The notes below the pieces were generated by a model. It saw only the letters and a list, made by a program, of their open reading frames with translations. It did no database searches and was not told the origin of the DNA. The position numbers and the translations under genes were made by a program. From Mycobacterium pinniadriaticum (lineage in GTDB: Bacteria > Actinomycetota > Actinomycetes > Mycobacteriales > Mycobacteriaceae), in contig NZ_JAPJDO010000022.1 of NCBI RefSeq assembly GCF_026242045.1, positions 34,829 through 98,828 of the forward strand: DNA of 64,000 bases, read 5' to 3'. This document shows, piece by piece, positions 39,824-48,323 of the stretch; positions within the stretch are counted from its first letter, which is position 1; each line of letters begins with the position of its first letter.

Positions 39824-40864
39824 ATGGCTGCGGGCTTGTACTGGACATTGACCGTGCTGCTGATCGTCGTGCTGGTGGTCAGTGCCCTGCTGGCCTACCA
39901 GACCGCCACCCGGCTGGACCGTCTGCACGTCCGCTACGACCTGTCCTGGCAGGCGCTCGACGGGGCGCTGGCCCGCCGCGCGGTGGTCGCCCGTGCGGTG
40001 GCCGCCGATACCTACCGCGGACGCCCCGAGGGCAAGCGGCTGGCCGCACTGGCCGACGCCGCCGAACGTGCACCGCGCTCCGGCCGCGAGGCCGCCGAGA
40101 ACGAGCTGTCGGCGGCGTTGGCCATGGTTGATCCGACGGAGATGCCGGTGGCGCTGGTCGCCGAGCTCGCTGATGCCGAAGCCCGGGTGTTGCTGGCCAG
40201 GCGGTTTCACAACGACGCCGTGCGCGACACCTTGGCGCTGCGGGAACGTCGTCCGGTCCGGTGGCTGCGACTGGGCGGAACGGCACCGTTGCCCAGCTAC
40301 TTCGAGATCGCCGAGCGGGGCGATACGGCGCCGGCCGACACCGCCGAGCAGGTGGACCGCCGGACCTCGGCGCGGGTGGTGCTGCTCGACGAGCGGGGCG
40401 CGGTGTTGCTGTTCTGCGGGTCCGACCCCGCGGTGACCGGGGGTGTGGCCCCGCGGTGGTGGTTCACCGTCGGTGGCCAAGCTCTGCCGGGGGAGCGACT
40501 GGTCGACGCCGCAGTCCGGGAGATCGCCGAGGAGACCGGACTGCGGGTCGACCCGGCTCAGATGGTCGGGCCGGTCTGGCGCCGCGATTCGCTGATCGAC
40601 TTCAACGGGGCCGTCCTGTCCAGCCAGGAGTTCTACTTCGTGCATCGCACCGCCCGGTTCGAACCGACCGCGGCCGGGCGCACGCAGCTGGAACTGAGGT
40701 ACATTCACGGCCACCGCTGGTGTGATTCCGCCACGATCGATCAGCTGGCCGCGGCTGGGCAGACGGTGTATCCGCTGCAGCTCGGCGAGCTGCTCGTGGA
40801 GGCGAACCGGCTGGCCGACGGACACGGCGGCGAGGCCGCGAAGGAGTTGCACCCGATCCGCTAA
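39824..40864 (+). CDS. Membrane-anchored Nudix hydrolase (Rv2609c orthologue)
   Basis: 346 residues. One N-terminal membrane helix (TLTVLLIVVLVVSALLAYQ), a helical middle part (about 25-150) and a C-terminal Nudix domain. The Nudix box is intact as GGQALPGERLVDAAVREIAEETGL in outline (Gly x5 Glu x7 Arg-Glu-x-x-Glu-Glu-x-Gly). It hydrolyses a nucleoside diphosphate linked compound; in this operon nucleotide sugars or CDP-lipids are conceivable, but this is unproven. It begins one base after the pimA stop. The N-terminal extension is typical of the mycobacterial orthologue group. Confidence 0.88.
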   Translation: MAAGLYWTLTVLLIVVLVVSALLAYQTATRLDRLHVRYDLSWQALDGALARRAVVARAVAADTYRGRPEGKRLAALADAAERAPRSGREAAENELSAALAMVDPTEMPVALVAELADAEARVLLARRFHNDAVRDTLALRERRPVRWLRLGGTAPLPSYFEIAERGDTAPADTAEQVDRRTSARVVLLDERGAVLLFCGSDPAVTGGVAPRWWFTVGGQALPGERLVDAAVREIAEETGLRVDPAQMVGPVWRRDSLIDFNGAVLSSQEFYFVHRTARFEPTAAGRTQLELRYIHGHRWCDSATIDQLAAAGQTVYPLQLGELLVEANRLADGHGGEAAKELHPIR

Positions 40865-40930
40865 GCAGCGGACATATTCGGTTTGGCATCGCCGTTTAGA
40901 CTGGATCCGTATCAAACGAAGGGACTGACA

Positions 40931-41860
40931 GTGGATACCGGAGCTACCGCCGCTGGAACCAACGGCTCGGGCAGCGCCGCGCAGACCGGTACCGCTCGGG
41001 TCAAGCGCGGCATGGCGGAGATGCTCAAGGGCGGCGTCATCATGGACGTCGTCACTCCCGAGCAGGCGCGCATCGCCGAAGGCGCGGGCGCGGTGGCCGT
41101 CATGGCGCTGGAGCGCGTCCCGGCCGACATCCGCGCCCAGGGGGGCGTGGCCCGGATGAGTGACCCGGATCTGATCGAGGGCATTATCTCCGCGGTCACC
41201 ATCCCGGTGATGGCCAAGGCCCGCATCGGGCACTTCGTCGAGGCGCAGATCTTGCAGAGCCTCGGTGTCGACTACGTCGACGAGTCCGAGGTGCTGACTC
41301 CGGCCGACTACACCCACCACATCGACAAGTGGCGATTCACCGTTCCCTTCGTCTGCGGGGCGACCAACCTGGGCGAGGCGCTGCGCCGGATCACCGAAGG
41401 CGCGGCGATGATCCGCTCCAAGGGCGAGGCGGGCACCGGTGACGTCTCCAACGCGACCACGCACATGCGCTCCATCGGAGCCGAGATCCGGCGGCTGTCG
41501 TCGCTGTCGGAGGACGAGCTCTACGTCGCGGCCAAGGACTTGCAGGCACCCTACGAGCTGGTCGTGGAGGTTGCCCAGGCCGGCAAGCTGCCGGTGACGT
41601 TGTTCACCGCCGGTGGTATCGCCACCCCCGCCGACGCCGCGATGATGATGCAGCTCGGCGCCGAGGGCGTGTTCGTCGGCTCCGGGATCTTCAAGTCCGG
41701 CGACCCCGCGGTGCGGGCGGCCGCCATCGTCAAGGCCACCACCTTCTACGACGACCCCGACGTGTTGGCGCGGGTGTCGCGGGGGCTGGGTGAGCCCATG
41801 GTCGGGATCAATGTGGAGGAGATCGCGGAGCCGCACCGACTGGCCCAGCGCGGCTGGTAA
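40931..41860 (+). CDS. pdxS: Pyridoxal 5'-phosphate synthase subunit PdxS
   Basis: 309 residues of the (beta/alpha)8 PdxS family, nearly invariant sequence: GGVIMDVVTPEQARIAEGAGA, IPVMAKARIGHFVEAQIL in part with Lys 96 forming the ribose-phosphate Schiff base, DESEVLTPAD, RSKGEAGTGD and NFTAGG-like FTAGGIATPADAA. With PdxT it makes PLP from ribose 5-phosphate, glyceraldehyde 3-phosphate and glutamine. GTG 40931 sits after GAAGGGACTGACA. The N-terminal 20 residues (Gly/Ala/Thr) are a mycobacterial extension. It heads the operon pdxS - tesB - pdxT. Confidence 0.97.
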   Translation: MDTGATAAGTNGSGSAAQTGTARVKRGMAEMLKGGVIMDVVTPEQARIAEGAGAVAVMALERVPADIRAQGGVARMSDPDLIEGIISAVTIPVMAKARIGHFVEAQILQSLGVDYVDESEVLTPADYTHHIDKWRFTVPFVCGATNLGEALRRITEGAAMIRSKGEAGTGDVSNATTHMRSIGAEIRRLSSLSEDELYVAAKDLQAPYELVVEVAQAGKLPVTLFTAGGIATPADAAMMMQLGAEGVFVGSGIFKSGDPAVRAAAIVKATTFYDDPDVLARVSRGLGEPMVGINVEEIAEPHRLAQRGW

Positions 41861-41866
41861 CCGTTC

Positions 41867-42709
41867 GTGGCGATCGAAGAAATCCTCGACCTGGAGCAGC
41901 TCGAGGTCAACATCTACCGTGGCGGGGTGTTCAGTCCCGACTCCGGTTTCCTGCAACGCACGTTCGGCGGCCACGTGGCAGGCCAGTCCCTGGTGTCGGC
42001 TGTGCGCACCGTCGACCCCGCGTTCCAGGTCCACTCGCTGCATGGCTACTTCCTGCGGCCAGGTGACGCCAGGCACCCCACGGTGTATCTCGTGGAGCGG
42101 CTGCGCGATGGCGGATCGTTCGTCACCCGCCGGGTCAACGCGATTCAGCACGGCGAGACCATCTTCTCGATGTCGGCGTCGTTCCAGACCGACCAAAGCG
42201 GCATCGAGCACCAGGACGAGATGCCCGCCGCCCCGCCGTCCGACAACCTGCCCGGATTCATCTCCAAGGGCGGGGTGTTCGACGACGCCGGGTTCTCCCA
42301 GTTCGCCGAGTGGGACGTCCGCATCGTCCCGCGCGATCAGGTGGTCCGCCTGCCCGGCAAGGCTTCTCAGCAGCAGGTGTGGTTCAGACACAAGGAACCG
42401 CTGCCCGACGATTACGTCCTGCACATCTGCGCGCTGGCCTATATGAGCGATCTGACGCTGCTCGGTTCGGCGCAGGTCAATCACGTCGAAGAGCGCAAAC
42501 ACCTGATGGTCGCCTCGCTGGACCACGCCATGTGGTTCATGCGCCCGTTCCGGGCCGACGAGTGGCTGCTGTATGACCAGTCCTCGCCGTCGGCGTGCGG
42601 CGGGCGGTCACTCACCCAGGGCAAGATCTTCAACCAGTACGGCGAAATGGTCGCGGCCGTCATGCAGGAGGGGCTGACGCGCTACAAGCGCGGATACACC
42701 GGCCCGTGA
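41867..42709 (+). CDS. tesB: Acyl-CoA thioesterase II (TesB2)
   Basis: 280 residues, double-hotdog TesB type: LQRTFGGHVAGQSLVSAVRTV in outline, HSLHGYFLRPGD, and in the second half FRADEWLLYDQSSPSACGGRSLTQGKIF in outline with the usual Asp/Thr/Gln catalytic residues. It hydrolyses medium- and long-chain acyl-CoA. It is squeezed between pdxS (six bases) and pdxT (GTGA overlap), the arrangement also found in M. tuberculosis (Rv2606c-Rv2604c); the reason for its place inside the vitamin B6 operon is unknown. GTG start. Confidence 0.94.
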   Translation: MAIEEILDLEQLEVNIYRGGVFSPDSGFLQRTFGGHVAGQSLVSAVRTVDPAFQVHSLHGYFLRPGDARHPTVYLVERLRDGGSFVTRRVNAIQHGETIFSMSASFQTDQSGIEHQDEMPAAPPSDNLPGFISKGGVFDDAGFSQFAEWDVRIVPRDQVVRLPGKASQQQVWFRHKEPLPDDYVLHICALAYMSDLTLLGSAQVNHVEERKHLMVASLDHAMWFMRPFRADEWLLYDQSSPSACGGRSLTQGKIFNQYGEMVAAVMQEGLTRYKRGYTGP

Positions 42710-43299
42710 CCGTCCGGGTGGGCGTACTGGCACTGCAGGGCGACACCCGGGAGCATCTGGCCGCCTTGCGGGCGGCCGGCGCCGAGGTCGGCACCGTACG
42801 CCGCCGCAGCGAACTCGGCACAGTGGACGCTCTGGTCATCCCCGGTGGCGAGTCGACGACGATGAGTCATCTGCTGCGCGAATTCGATCTGCTGGATCCG
42901 CTGCGGCAGCGCCTCGCCGACGGCATGCCCGCCTACGGTTCGTGTGCCGGCATGATCCTGCTGGCCAGCGAGATCCTCGACGCGGGCGCCCCCGGTCGCG
43001 AGGCAGTGCCACTGGGGGGTATCGATATGACGGTGCGGCGCAACGCATTCGGGCGCCAGGTCGATTCCTTCGAGGGCGACATTGCCTTCGAAGGCCTGAA
43101 CGGGCCCGCGCACGCGGTCTTCATCCGGGCACCGTGGGTGGAGCGGGTCGGGCCGGGCGTGCAGGTCCTGGCCCGCGCCGAGGACCACATTGTGGCCGTG
43201 CGGCAGGGCCGGGTGCTGGCCACCGCCTTCCACCCCGAGATGACCGGCGATCGCCGGGTGCACAAGCTCTTCGTCGACATCGTGACCGGCCGGCACTGA
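42706..43299 (+). CDS. pdxT: Pyridoxal 5'-phosphate synthase glutaminase subunit PdxT
   Basis: 197 residues, class I glutamine amidotransferase: LALQGDTREHLAAL, PGGESTTMSHLL, nucleophile in YGSCAGMILLA (Cys 80) and the triad partners AFHPEMT (His 176, Glu 178). It supplies ammonia to PdxS. GTG 42706 overlaps the tesB stop by four bases. The operon seems to end here; 28 bases separate it from the convergent oxidoreductase gene. Confidence 0.96.
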   Translation: MTVRVGVLALQGDTREHLAALRAAGAEVGTVRRRSELGTVDALVIPGGESTTMSHLLREFDLLDPLRQRLADGMPAYGSCAGMILLASEILDAGAPGREAVPLGGIDMTVRRNAFGRQVDSFEGDIAFEGLNGPAHAVFIRAPWVERVGPGVQVLARAEDHIVAVRQGRVLATAFHPEMTGDRRVHKLFVDIVTGRH

Positions 43300-43327
43300 G
43301 CCCCGCGACACCACATTTGCCAGCCGA

Positions 43328-44251
43328 TCAGCTGGTGGCGGGCCCGTCAGAACGTCCGTCCACGACGACACCGGCCGCGGCCTCGAGGGGCTTGATCGCC
43401 GAGGTGAAATCCGACTCCGGACCTTCTTCGTTCATGACCTGTTCCCAGAGCCGTCCCACGGCCGAAGCGACCTCCGTTGGCAGACCCAGCGCTTCGGCCT
43501 CCTCCAGATAGAGCCGGACGTCCTTGACCATCAGGCCGGTGGCGAACCCGTAGTCGAACGTGCGCGGCAGAATCGATTTGGGAAACTTGTCGCGGCTGGC
43601 GTTGGTGGCGCCCGACCCGGCGTTGATCACGTCGATCATCACCGACGGATCCAGGCCCGCCTTCACGCCCATCACGACCACCTCGCACGTGGTGGCCAGC
43701 GCGGTGGCGGCCAATAGATTGTTCACCAGTTTCATCGTCTGTCCCGCGCCGGATTTGGTGTCGACGAAGAACGGTGTGCCGAGCTGGGAGAGTACGGGCT
43801 CAACCAGGTCGTACTCAGGGCGAGGACCCGAAACCATCAGCGCCAGTGTGCCTTTCGCGGCCCCGCCGACACCGCCGCTGACCGGGCTGTCGAGCATGGC
43901 GATGCCGCGGGCGGCCAGCAGGGCCTGAATCTGTTGTGCGGCCGCGGCACCCACGGTGGACAGGTCGACGAAACGTTTGATGCGACGGCCGCCGATCACC
44001 CCGTCGGGGCCGGTGGCGACGTCGCGGGAGGCCTGCACCGACGGCAGGCTCGCGAGCACCGTTTCGCTGCGGTCTGCCACGTCGCGTGGCGAGGTGGCGG
44101 CCTGTGCACCGAGCGCCACGGCAGCCGCGACGGTCTCGGGCCGGGTGTCGAACACGACCAGCGGGTGGCCGGCCTCGAGCAGTCGGGCCGCCATCGGGAA
44201 GCCCATATTGCCCAGTCCGACGAACCCGATGTCCATGGTCGCGCCGCTCAT
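43328..44251 (-). CDS. 3-hydroxyisobutyrate dehydrogenase-family oxidoreductase
   Basis: 307 residues of the beta-hydroxyacid dehydrogenase family: IGFVGLGNMGFPMAARLLEAG (NAD(P) loop), FVDLSTVG, substrate motif LDSPVSGGVGGAAKGTL and the catalytic Lys region GAGQTMKLVNNLL. It oxidises a small beta-hydroxy acid or reduces its semialdehyde. It is coupled to the carboxymuconolactone-decarboxylase-like gene upstream by an ATGA overlap. ATG 44251 or ATG 44236 could be used. The pair suggests aromatic or branched-chain acid catabolism. Confidence 0.85.
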   Translation of the reverse strand: MSGATMDIGFVGLGNMGFPMAARLLEAGHPLVVFDTRPETVAAAVALGAQAATSPRDVADRSETVLASLPSVQASRDVATGPDGVIGGRRIKRFVDLSTVGAAAAQQIQALLAARGIAMLDSPVSGGVGGAAKGTLALMVSGPRPEYDLVEPVLSQLGTPFFVDTKSGAGQTMKLVNNLLAATALATTCEVVVMGVKAGLDPSVMIDVINAGSGATNASRDKFPKSILPRTFDYGFATGLMVKDVRLYLEEAEALGLPTEVASAVGRLWEQVMNEEGPESDFTSAIKPLEAAAGVVVDGRSDGPATS

Positions 44252-44628
44252 AGGGCGTCGAGTTCGGCGAAGGCCTCCCGGGCGACACGGAAGCCGTCGA
44301 CCGCCGCCGGCGCGCCGGCGTAGATCGCGACCTGCAGGAGAATTTCCCGAATCTCCTCGCGGGTGACGCCGTTGGTCAGTGCGCCGCGGACATGGGTTTT
44401 CAGTTCGTGCGGTCGGTTCAGCACTGAGATCATCGCCAGGTTCAGCATGCTACGGGTCTTGAGCGGCAGCTCCTCGCGGCCCCACACCGCGCCCCAGCAG
44501 TACTCGGTGAGCAGATCCTGCAGGGGCTTGTTGAAGCTGTCGGCCTCCCGCTCGGCCTTGGTGACGTACTCCTCGCCGAGCACCGCGGCGCGGATCTGTC
44601 GTCCCTTGTCGTATGTCGCCTGATCCAT
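44248..44628 (-). CDS. Carboxymuconolactone decarboxylase (CMD) family protein
   Basis: 126 residues, all helical: DLLTEYCWGAVWGREELPLKTRSMLNLAMISVLNRPHELKTHVRGALTNG in outline, then GVTREEIREILLQVAIYAG. This matches the CMD/AhpD family, in particular 4-carboxymuconolactone decarboxylase relatives. The active-site Cys pair of AhpD is not present, so a peroxidase role is unlikely. The companion oxidoreductase follows with overlapping ATGA. Substrate not known. Confidence 0.82.
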   Translation of the reverse strand: MDQATYDKGRQIRAAVLGEEYVTKAEREADSFNKPLQDLLTEYCWGAVWGREELPLKTRSMLNLAMISVLNRPHELKTHVRGALTNGVTREEIREILLQVAIYAGAPAAVDGFRVAREAFAELDAL

Positions 44629-44760
44629 GTCTTCCTCGTCTGTTCGCCTGCCGGAACTTCATGATCGCATTGCCGTGCGAGGACCACTTTCACTGACTTG
44701 AGTCATTGACGTTCGGGTTGCGCGCGTACTACGAAGGCGGGCGAGACGCGAGGAGAGCCG

Positions 44761-45058
44761 ATGACCCCTGAACAGGATCTCGACACGATTCCACGACTGG
44801 ACTTCGCCGACCTGCCGATGGTCGCCGACCGGGCCGCCGGCTGGGCGGTGCTGCGCGACGCCGGGTTGGTGGCGGGCCGCATCGGTGCCTCGGCTCCAAC
44901 CTGGCCCGGCTCGGACTGAAATTGGTGCTCACCGAGTGGCTGCGCCGCATCCCCGATTGCGAGGTGGCTCCCGGGTTCGATCCGGTGGTCGAGTGGCCGG
45001 CCCCTCGCTCGCGCTGCCGAAACTACCGCTGGTGTCCGGCTGCACTCAGCACGGGTAG
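44761..45058 (+). pseudogene. Cytochrome P450 relic, N- and C-terminal ends fused by deletion
   Basis: ATG 44761 opens MTPEQDLDTIPRLDFADLP and WAVLRDAGLVAG, an ordinary P450 N-terminus. A frame change then leads directly into HRCLGSNLARLGLKLVLTEWL and RRIPDCEVAPGFDPVVEWP, the heme Cys loop and C-terminus. About 300 residues in between are absent. A further frameshift precedes a probable LPKLPLVSG ending. The 3' end overlaps the convergent hydrolase gene's stop. The heme Cys codon survives, but the enzyme cannot fold. Confidence 0.75.
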
Positions 45059-46786
45059 CACCAGCCGCGACGCCGAAGCCACGGTGTTGATACTGCTGGT
45101 GCCCACACTGGCGTGCCGGAAGTTCATGATCGCCGGCGTGTCGGGATCCTGATCGTCACTGGTGATCGTCACCTGGATACGATGACCGACGGCGAATCGA
45201 CGAGCATTGGCTACCAATGGAATTCGGTATTCCACGTCGTCGCCGATGGGTACCGCTACCGGGCGCCGGCACGGCAGCACGGGCGCGCCGGGCCGGCTGG
45301 CCGCCTCGTCGACCTCCCGCAGGCTGGCCCGCAACCAGCCGGCGGTGACATCGGCCTCGGTACTACCGTCCGGGGCCACGTCGGCCAGCGTGATGATCCA
45401 CGCGGTGTCGGCGGCGGTGGCGCTGGCGATCAGTCGCAGCTCGATGTCGCCGACGATGTCGAGGGTCTCGGTCAGCGGTGCGCTGGTCCACGTCAACGAT
45501 GACGGGGGATCGATCTGGCTGGGCTTGGCCCGCCCCAGGCCGGCACCCAGCGCCATGAATTGCCTTGCACCAGAGGTACCTTCGTCGGCCTCGAGCCCGC
45601 CGTCGGCGCGCAGGGCCAGTTCGCGATGCTCGCCGGCCGGCGGCCATGAATCGGCGGTGCGCCACCCGTCGGCGCCAGGTAGGACGTAGCGGATGGCAGG
45701 ACCGTCCAGGATTCCGGTATCGCGGTCCTTGAGCCAATGGTCGTACCAGGCCAGCGCCTCGACGTGCAGGCTCTCCCACGGCCAGGTGAGGCCGTACTCG
45801 CCGAGCATGCCCATCCGCACCGACGGGCTGTTGGTCAGCTCCTTAAACGTCGGGAATGTCGATGGTAGGTGCAGCGGCACGTTCTGCCAGTCGCAACCCA
45901 AATAGACGGGGATATTGACGTTTTCGAGTAGCGGCAGCAGATTTCGTTCGTCCCACCAGGCGTCGCGCACGGGATGGCGCACCGCCGTGTCGAGCCACAG
46001 GTCGTCCCACGGATGCGGATCGTGCGGCAGCTTCAGCAGTCCGCGCATCATCGTCACCGCCGCCTCACCGTTCATCGTGGCGAACTTGTGGTGCAGCGGC
46101 TTGGTGTTGAGCACCCAGCGCGCCAAACCTAATGGACGGCTGCGCCAGAACGAGTCGCTGCGGGCGGCGGTCAGGCCCAGCATCGACAGGAACGGCGTCA
46201 CGAACGACGCGCTGAACAGGCCGTGGTGCACCGCGGCTTCGTACAGGTCGGTGGTGACCGCGACCGGGAAGATGGCCCTGAGGTGCGGTGGGCGTTCGAC
46301 GGCGGCCTCCAGCTGGGTCATCGCGAAATAGCTGATGCCGATCATCCCGACGTTGCCGTCGCACCACGGCTGGGCAGCCACCCACTCCACGAGGTCGTAC
46401 ATGTCGCGGCGCTCCTGGGCGTCGAAGAAACCGAACTCGCCCCCGGATCCGCCGGTGCCGCGCAGGTTGGCGATCACGTGCCCGTAGCCGCGCGGCACCC
46501 AGAAGTCGGTCGCGCCGGCCTCGATGAATCCGGCCGGGGCGCCGAGGTCCTGGATCTGTCGGGGGTAGGGCGAGGCGGCGATCAGGGCGGGGAAGCGGCC
46601 GTCAGCGTTCGGGCGGTGCACGTCGGCGAGCAGATCGATGCCGTCGCGCATGGGGATGGCGACGTTGCCATCGGTAATCGTGGCGTGGGTCGGCGTACTC
46701 AGGTTGCGGTACTGCCGACCGGTGGTCTGCGGCCCGTTGAGCGGTCGCTGGCCGGCCTCGGTGCCGGAGACGGTGGGGATCGCCAT
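45023..46786 (-). CDS. CocE/NonD-family hydrolase (X-Pro dipeptidyl-peptidase type)
   Basis: 587 residues. The alpha/beta-hydrolase domain has the nucleophile elbow GMIGISYFAMTQLEA (Ser) after VANLRGTGGSGGEF (oxyanion side). The C-terminal jelly-roll domain (LTWTSAPLTETLDIVGDIELRL in outline, HRIQVTITSDD) is the CocE/X-prolyl peptidase beta-sandwich. Members split acyl esters or amides, such as cocaine esterase or cephalosporin acylase; the native substrate here is unknown. ATG 46786 with GGAG seven bases upstream. It is divergent from a TetR gene with a double operator between them, so it is almost certainly that regulator's target. Confidence 0.87.
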   Translation of the reverse strand: MAIPTVSGTEAGQRPLNGPQTTGRQYRNLSTPTHATITDGNVAIPMRDGIDLLADVHRPNADGRFPALIAASPYPRQIQDLGAPAGFIEAGATDFWVPRGYGHVIANLRGTGGSGGEFGFFDAQERRDMYDLVEWVAAQPWCDGNVGMIGISYFAMTQLEAAVERPPHLRAIFPVAVTTDLYEAAVHHGLFSASFVTPFLSMLGLTAARSDSFWRSRPLGLARWVLNTKPLHHKFATMNGEAAVTMMRGLLKLPHDPHPWDDLWLDTAVRHPVRDAWWDERNLLPLLENVNIPVYLGCDWQNVPLHLPSTFPTFKELTNSPSVRMGMLGEYGLTWPWESLHVEALAWYDHWLKDRDTGILDGPAIRYVLPGADGWRTADSWPPAGEHRELALRADGGLEADEGTSGARQFMALGAGLGRAKPSQIDPPSSLTWTSAPLTETLDIVGDIELRLIASATAADTAWIITLADVAPDGSTEADVTAGWLRASLREVDEAASRPGAPVLPCRRPVAVPIGDDVEYRIPLVANARRFAVGHRIQVTITSDDQDPDTPAIMNFRHASVGTSSINTVASASRLVLPVLSAAGHQR

Positions 46787-46809
46787 CGTCGACTCCTTTT
46801 TCACGTGTT

Positions 46810-46849
46810 GCTGAGACTAGTTTCACGCTACGATGAAACTAGTCTCAGC
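46810..46849. promoter_or_regulatory. Double TetR-type operator between hydrolase and regulator
   Basis: Perfect 16-bp inverted repeat with an 8-bp spacer: GCTGAGACTAGTTTCA (46810-46825) and TGAAACTAGTCTCAGC (46834-46849). Each arm is itself nearly palindromic (TGARACTAGTYTCA), so it is best read as two operators with centres 23-24 bp apart. It lies 23 bases from the hydrolase ATG and 30 from the TetR ATG. Confidence 0.85.
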
Positions 46850-46879
46850 ACAATATGAAATTCATGGTGAGGTGGATCC

Positions 46880-47479
46880 ATGCCGAAGAGGTCGACAACG
46901 CCGGGACCCCGCGACGAGAAGGGCGTCCTGGCCGCCCGGATCCTCGGCGCCGCGCGCGATGAGTTCGCTCAGCACGGCTCGGCGGGCACCACCATCCGGG
47001 CGGTAGCGCGGGCGGCCGACGTGGACCCAGCCCTGGTGTATCACTACTTCGGCTCCAAGGAGGGCCTGCTCGACGCCGCGACGAACCCGCCGGCGCGCTG
47101 GCTGGAGAACGTCGCGCAAACCTGGACGACCCCGGTGCCGCAGCTCGGCGGCGCGCTCTTGCGGCTGATGCTGAGCGCCTGGGCCGACGACGAGATCGGC
47201 CCGATCTTGCGGGCGGTGCTGCAGACCGCGGCGCATGAGCCGAGCACCCGCGAGAAGCTGCGCAGGGTCGTCGAGAGCCAGCTGATGGGGGTGTCGCAGC
47301 TGGGCGTCGACGAACATGACCGGCTCAAGCGCAGCGGACTGATCTCGTCGCAGATCATGGGATTGGCGATGATGCGCTACATCTGGAAGATCGAACCCGT
47401 CGCCTCGATGAGCCCAGACGAGGTGGTCGCGGCGGTCGCGCCGAACCTGCAGCGCTACGTCGAGGGCGACCTGGGTTAG
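46880..47479 (+). CDS. TetR-family transcriptional regulator
   Basis: 199 residues. N-terminal DNA-binding domain: AARILGAARDEFAQHG, then the HTH TIRAVARAADVDPALVYHYFGSKEGLL. The C-terminal domain resembles the TetR_C_17-like group (PQLGGALLRLMLSAWAD, SQLMGVSQLGVDEHDRLKRSGLISSQIMGLAMMRY in outline). ATG 46880 is preceded by GGTGAGGTGGATCC. It faces away from the CocE-type hydrolase, and the palindromic pair at 46810-46849 lies between, fitting a repressor of both genes. Confidence 0.9.
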   Translation: MPKRSTTPGPRDEKGVLAARILGAARDEFAQHGSAGTTIRAVARAADVDPALVYHYFGSKEGLLDAATNPPARWLENVAQTWTTPVPQLGGALLRLMLSAWADDEIGPILRAVLQTAAHEPSTREKLRRVVESQLMGVSQLGVDEHDRLKRSGLISSQIMGLAMMRYIWKIEPVASMSPDEVVAAVAPNLQRYVEGDLG

Positions 47480-47568
47480 TCGCAGCTGCCCTCGCCGGAC
47501 GGGTCGACGTGCGTCGACCAGTAGACTCGTCGGGTTACACCAGAACACCAAAGACGGAGAAGGACCCG

Positions 47569-48321
47569 ATGAGCGGCCATTCCAAGTGGGCTACCACCAA
47601 GCACAAGAAGGCCGTCGTCGACGCCAAGCGCGGCAAGATGTTCGCCAAGCTGATCAAGAACATCGAGGTTGCGGCACGCGTCGGCGGCGGTGACCCGGCG
47701 GGGAACCCGACCCTGTACGACGCGATCCAGAAGGCCAAGAAGTCCTCGGTGCCCAACGACAACATCGAGCGGGCCCGCAAGCGCGGCGGCGGTGAGGAGG
47801 CCGGCGGCGCCGACTGGCAGAACATCACCTACGAGGGTTACGGGCCCAACGGTGTCGCGGTGCTCATCGAGTGCCTCACCGACAACCGCAACCGGGCCGC
47901 CGGTGAGGTCCGGGTCGCGATGACCCGCAATGGCGGCAACATGGCCGACCCGGGCTCGGTGGCCTACCTGTTCTCCCGCAAGGGCGTGGTGACGCTGGAG
48001 AAGAACGACCTGTCCGAGGACGACGTGCTGCTGGCGGTGCTGGATGCCGGCGCCGAGGAGGTCAATGACCTCGGCGACAGCTTCGAGGTGATTTCCGAGC
48101 CGACCGACCTGGTCGCGGTGCGCACCGCGCTGGTGGATGCCGGCATCGACTACGACTCCGCCGAGGCGGGCTTTCAGGCCTCGGTGACTGTGCCGCTGGA
48201 CGCCGACGGCGCCCGCAAGATCATGAAGCTCGTCGACGCGCTGGAGGACAGCGACGACGTGCAGGACGTGTACACCAATGCCGACATCCCCGACGAGGTC
48301 CTGGTCCAGATCGAGGAGTGA
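47569..48321 (+). CDS. yebC: YebC/PmpR-family protein
   Basis: 250 residues, the usual length. Begins MSGHSKWATTKHKKAVVDAKRG and shows the three-domain YebC pattern with IERARKRGGGEEAGG, YEGYGPNGVAVLIECLTDNRNR in outline and GSVAYLFSRKGVV. YebC proteins have been described both as transcription regulators and, more recently, as helpers of ribosomes stalled at proline stretches. ATG 47569 has GGAGAAGGA upstream, and a TAGACT -10-like box stands at 47522-47527. In M. tuberculosis the gene (Rv2603c) lies between pdxT and ruvC, as here. Confidence 0.94.
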   Translation: MSGHSKWATTKHKKAVVDAKRGKMFAKLIKNIEVAARVGGGDPAGNPTLYDAIQKAKKSSVPNDNIERARKRGGGEEAGGADWQNITYEGYGPNGVAVLIECLTDNRNRAAGEVRVAMTRNGGNMADPGSVAYLFSRKGVVTLEKNDLSEDDVLLAVLDAGAEEVNDLGDSFEVISEPTDLVAVRTALVDAGIDYDSAEAGFQASVTVPLDADGARKIMKLVDALEDSDDVQDVYTNADIPDEVLVQIEE

Positions 48322-48323
48322 GC

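Noticed and set aside
39728..42526. Minus-strand open frame of over 900 codons
   Set aside because: Antisense to the pimA 3' end, the Nudix gene, pdxS and tesB, all of which are certain genes. Long antisense frames arise from high GC at third positions.
43319..43688. Alternative frames across the 3-hydroxyisobutyrate dehydrogenase gene
   Set aside because: The 307-residue frame has all family motifs without interruption, so no frameshift or second gene is needed.
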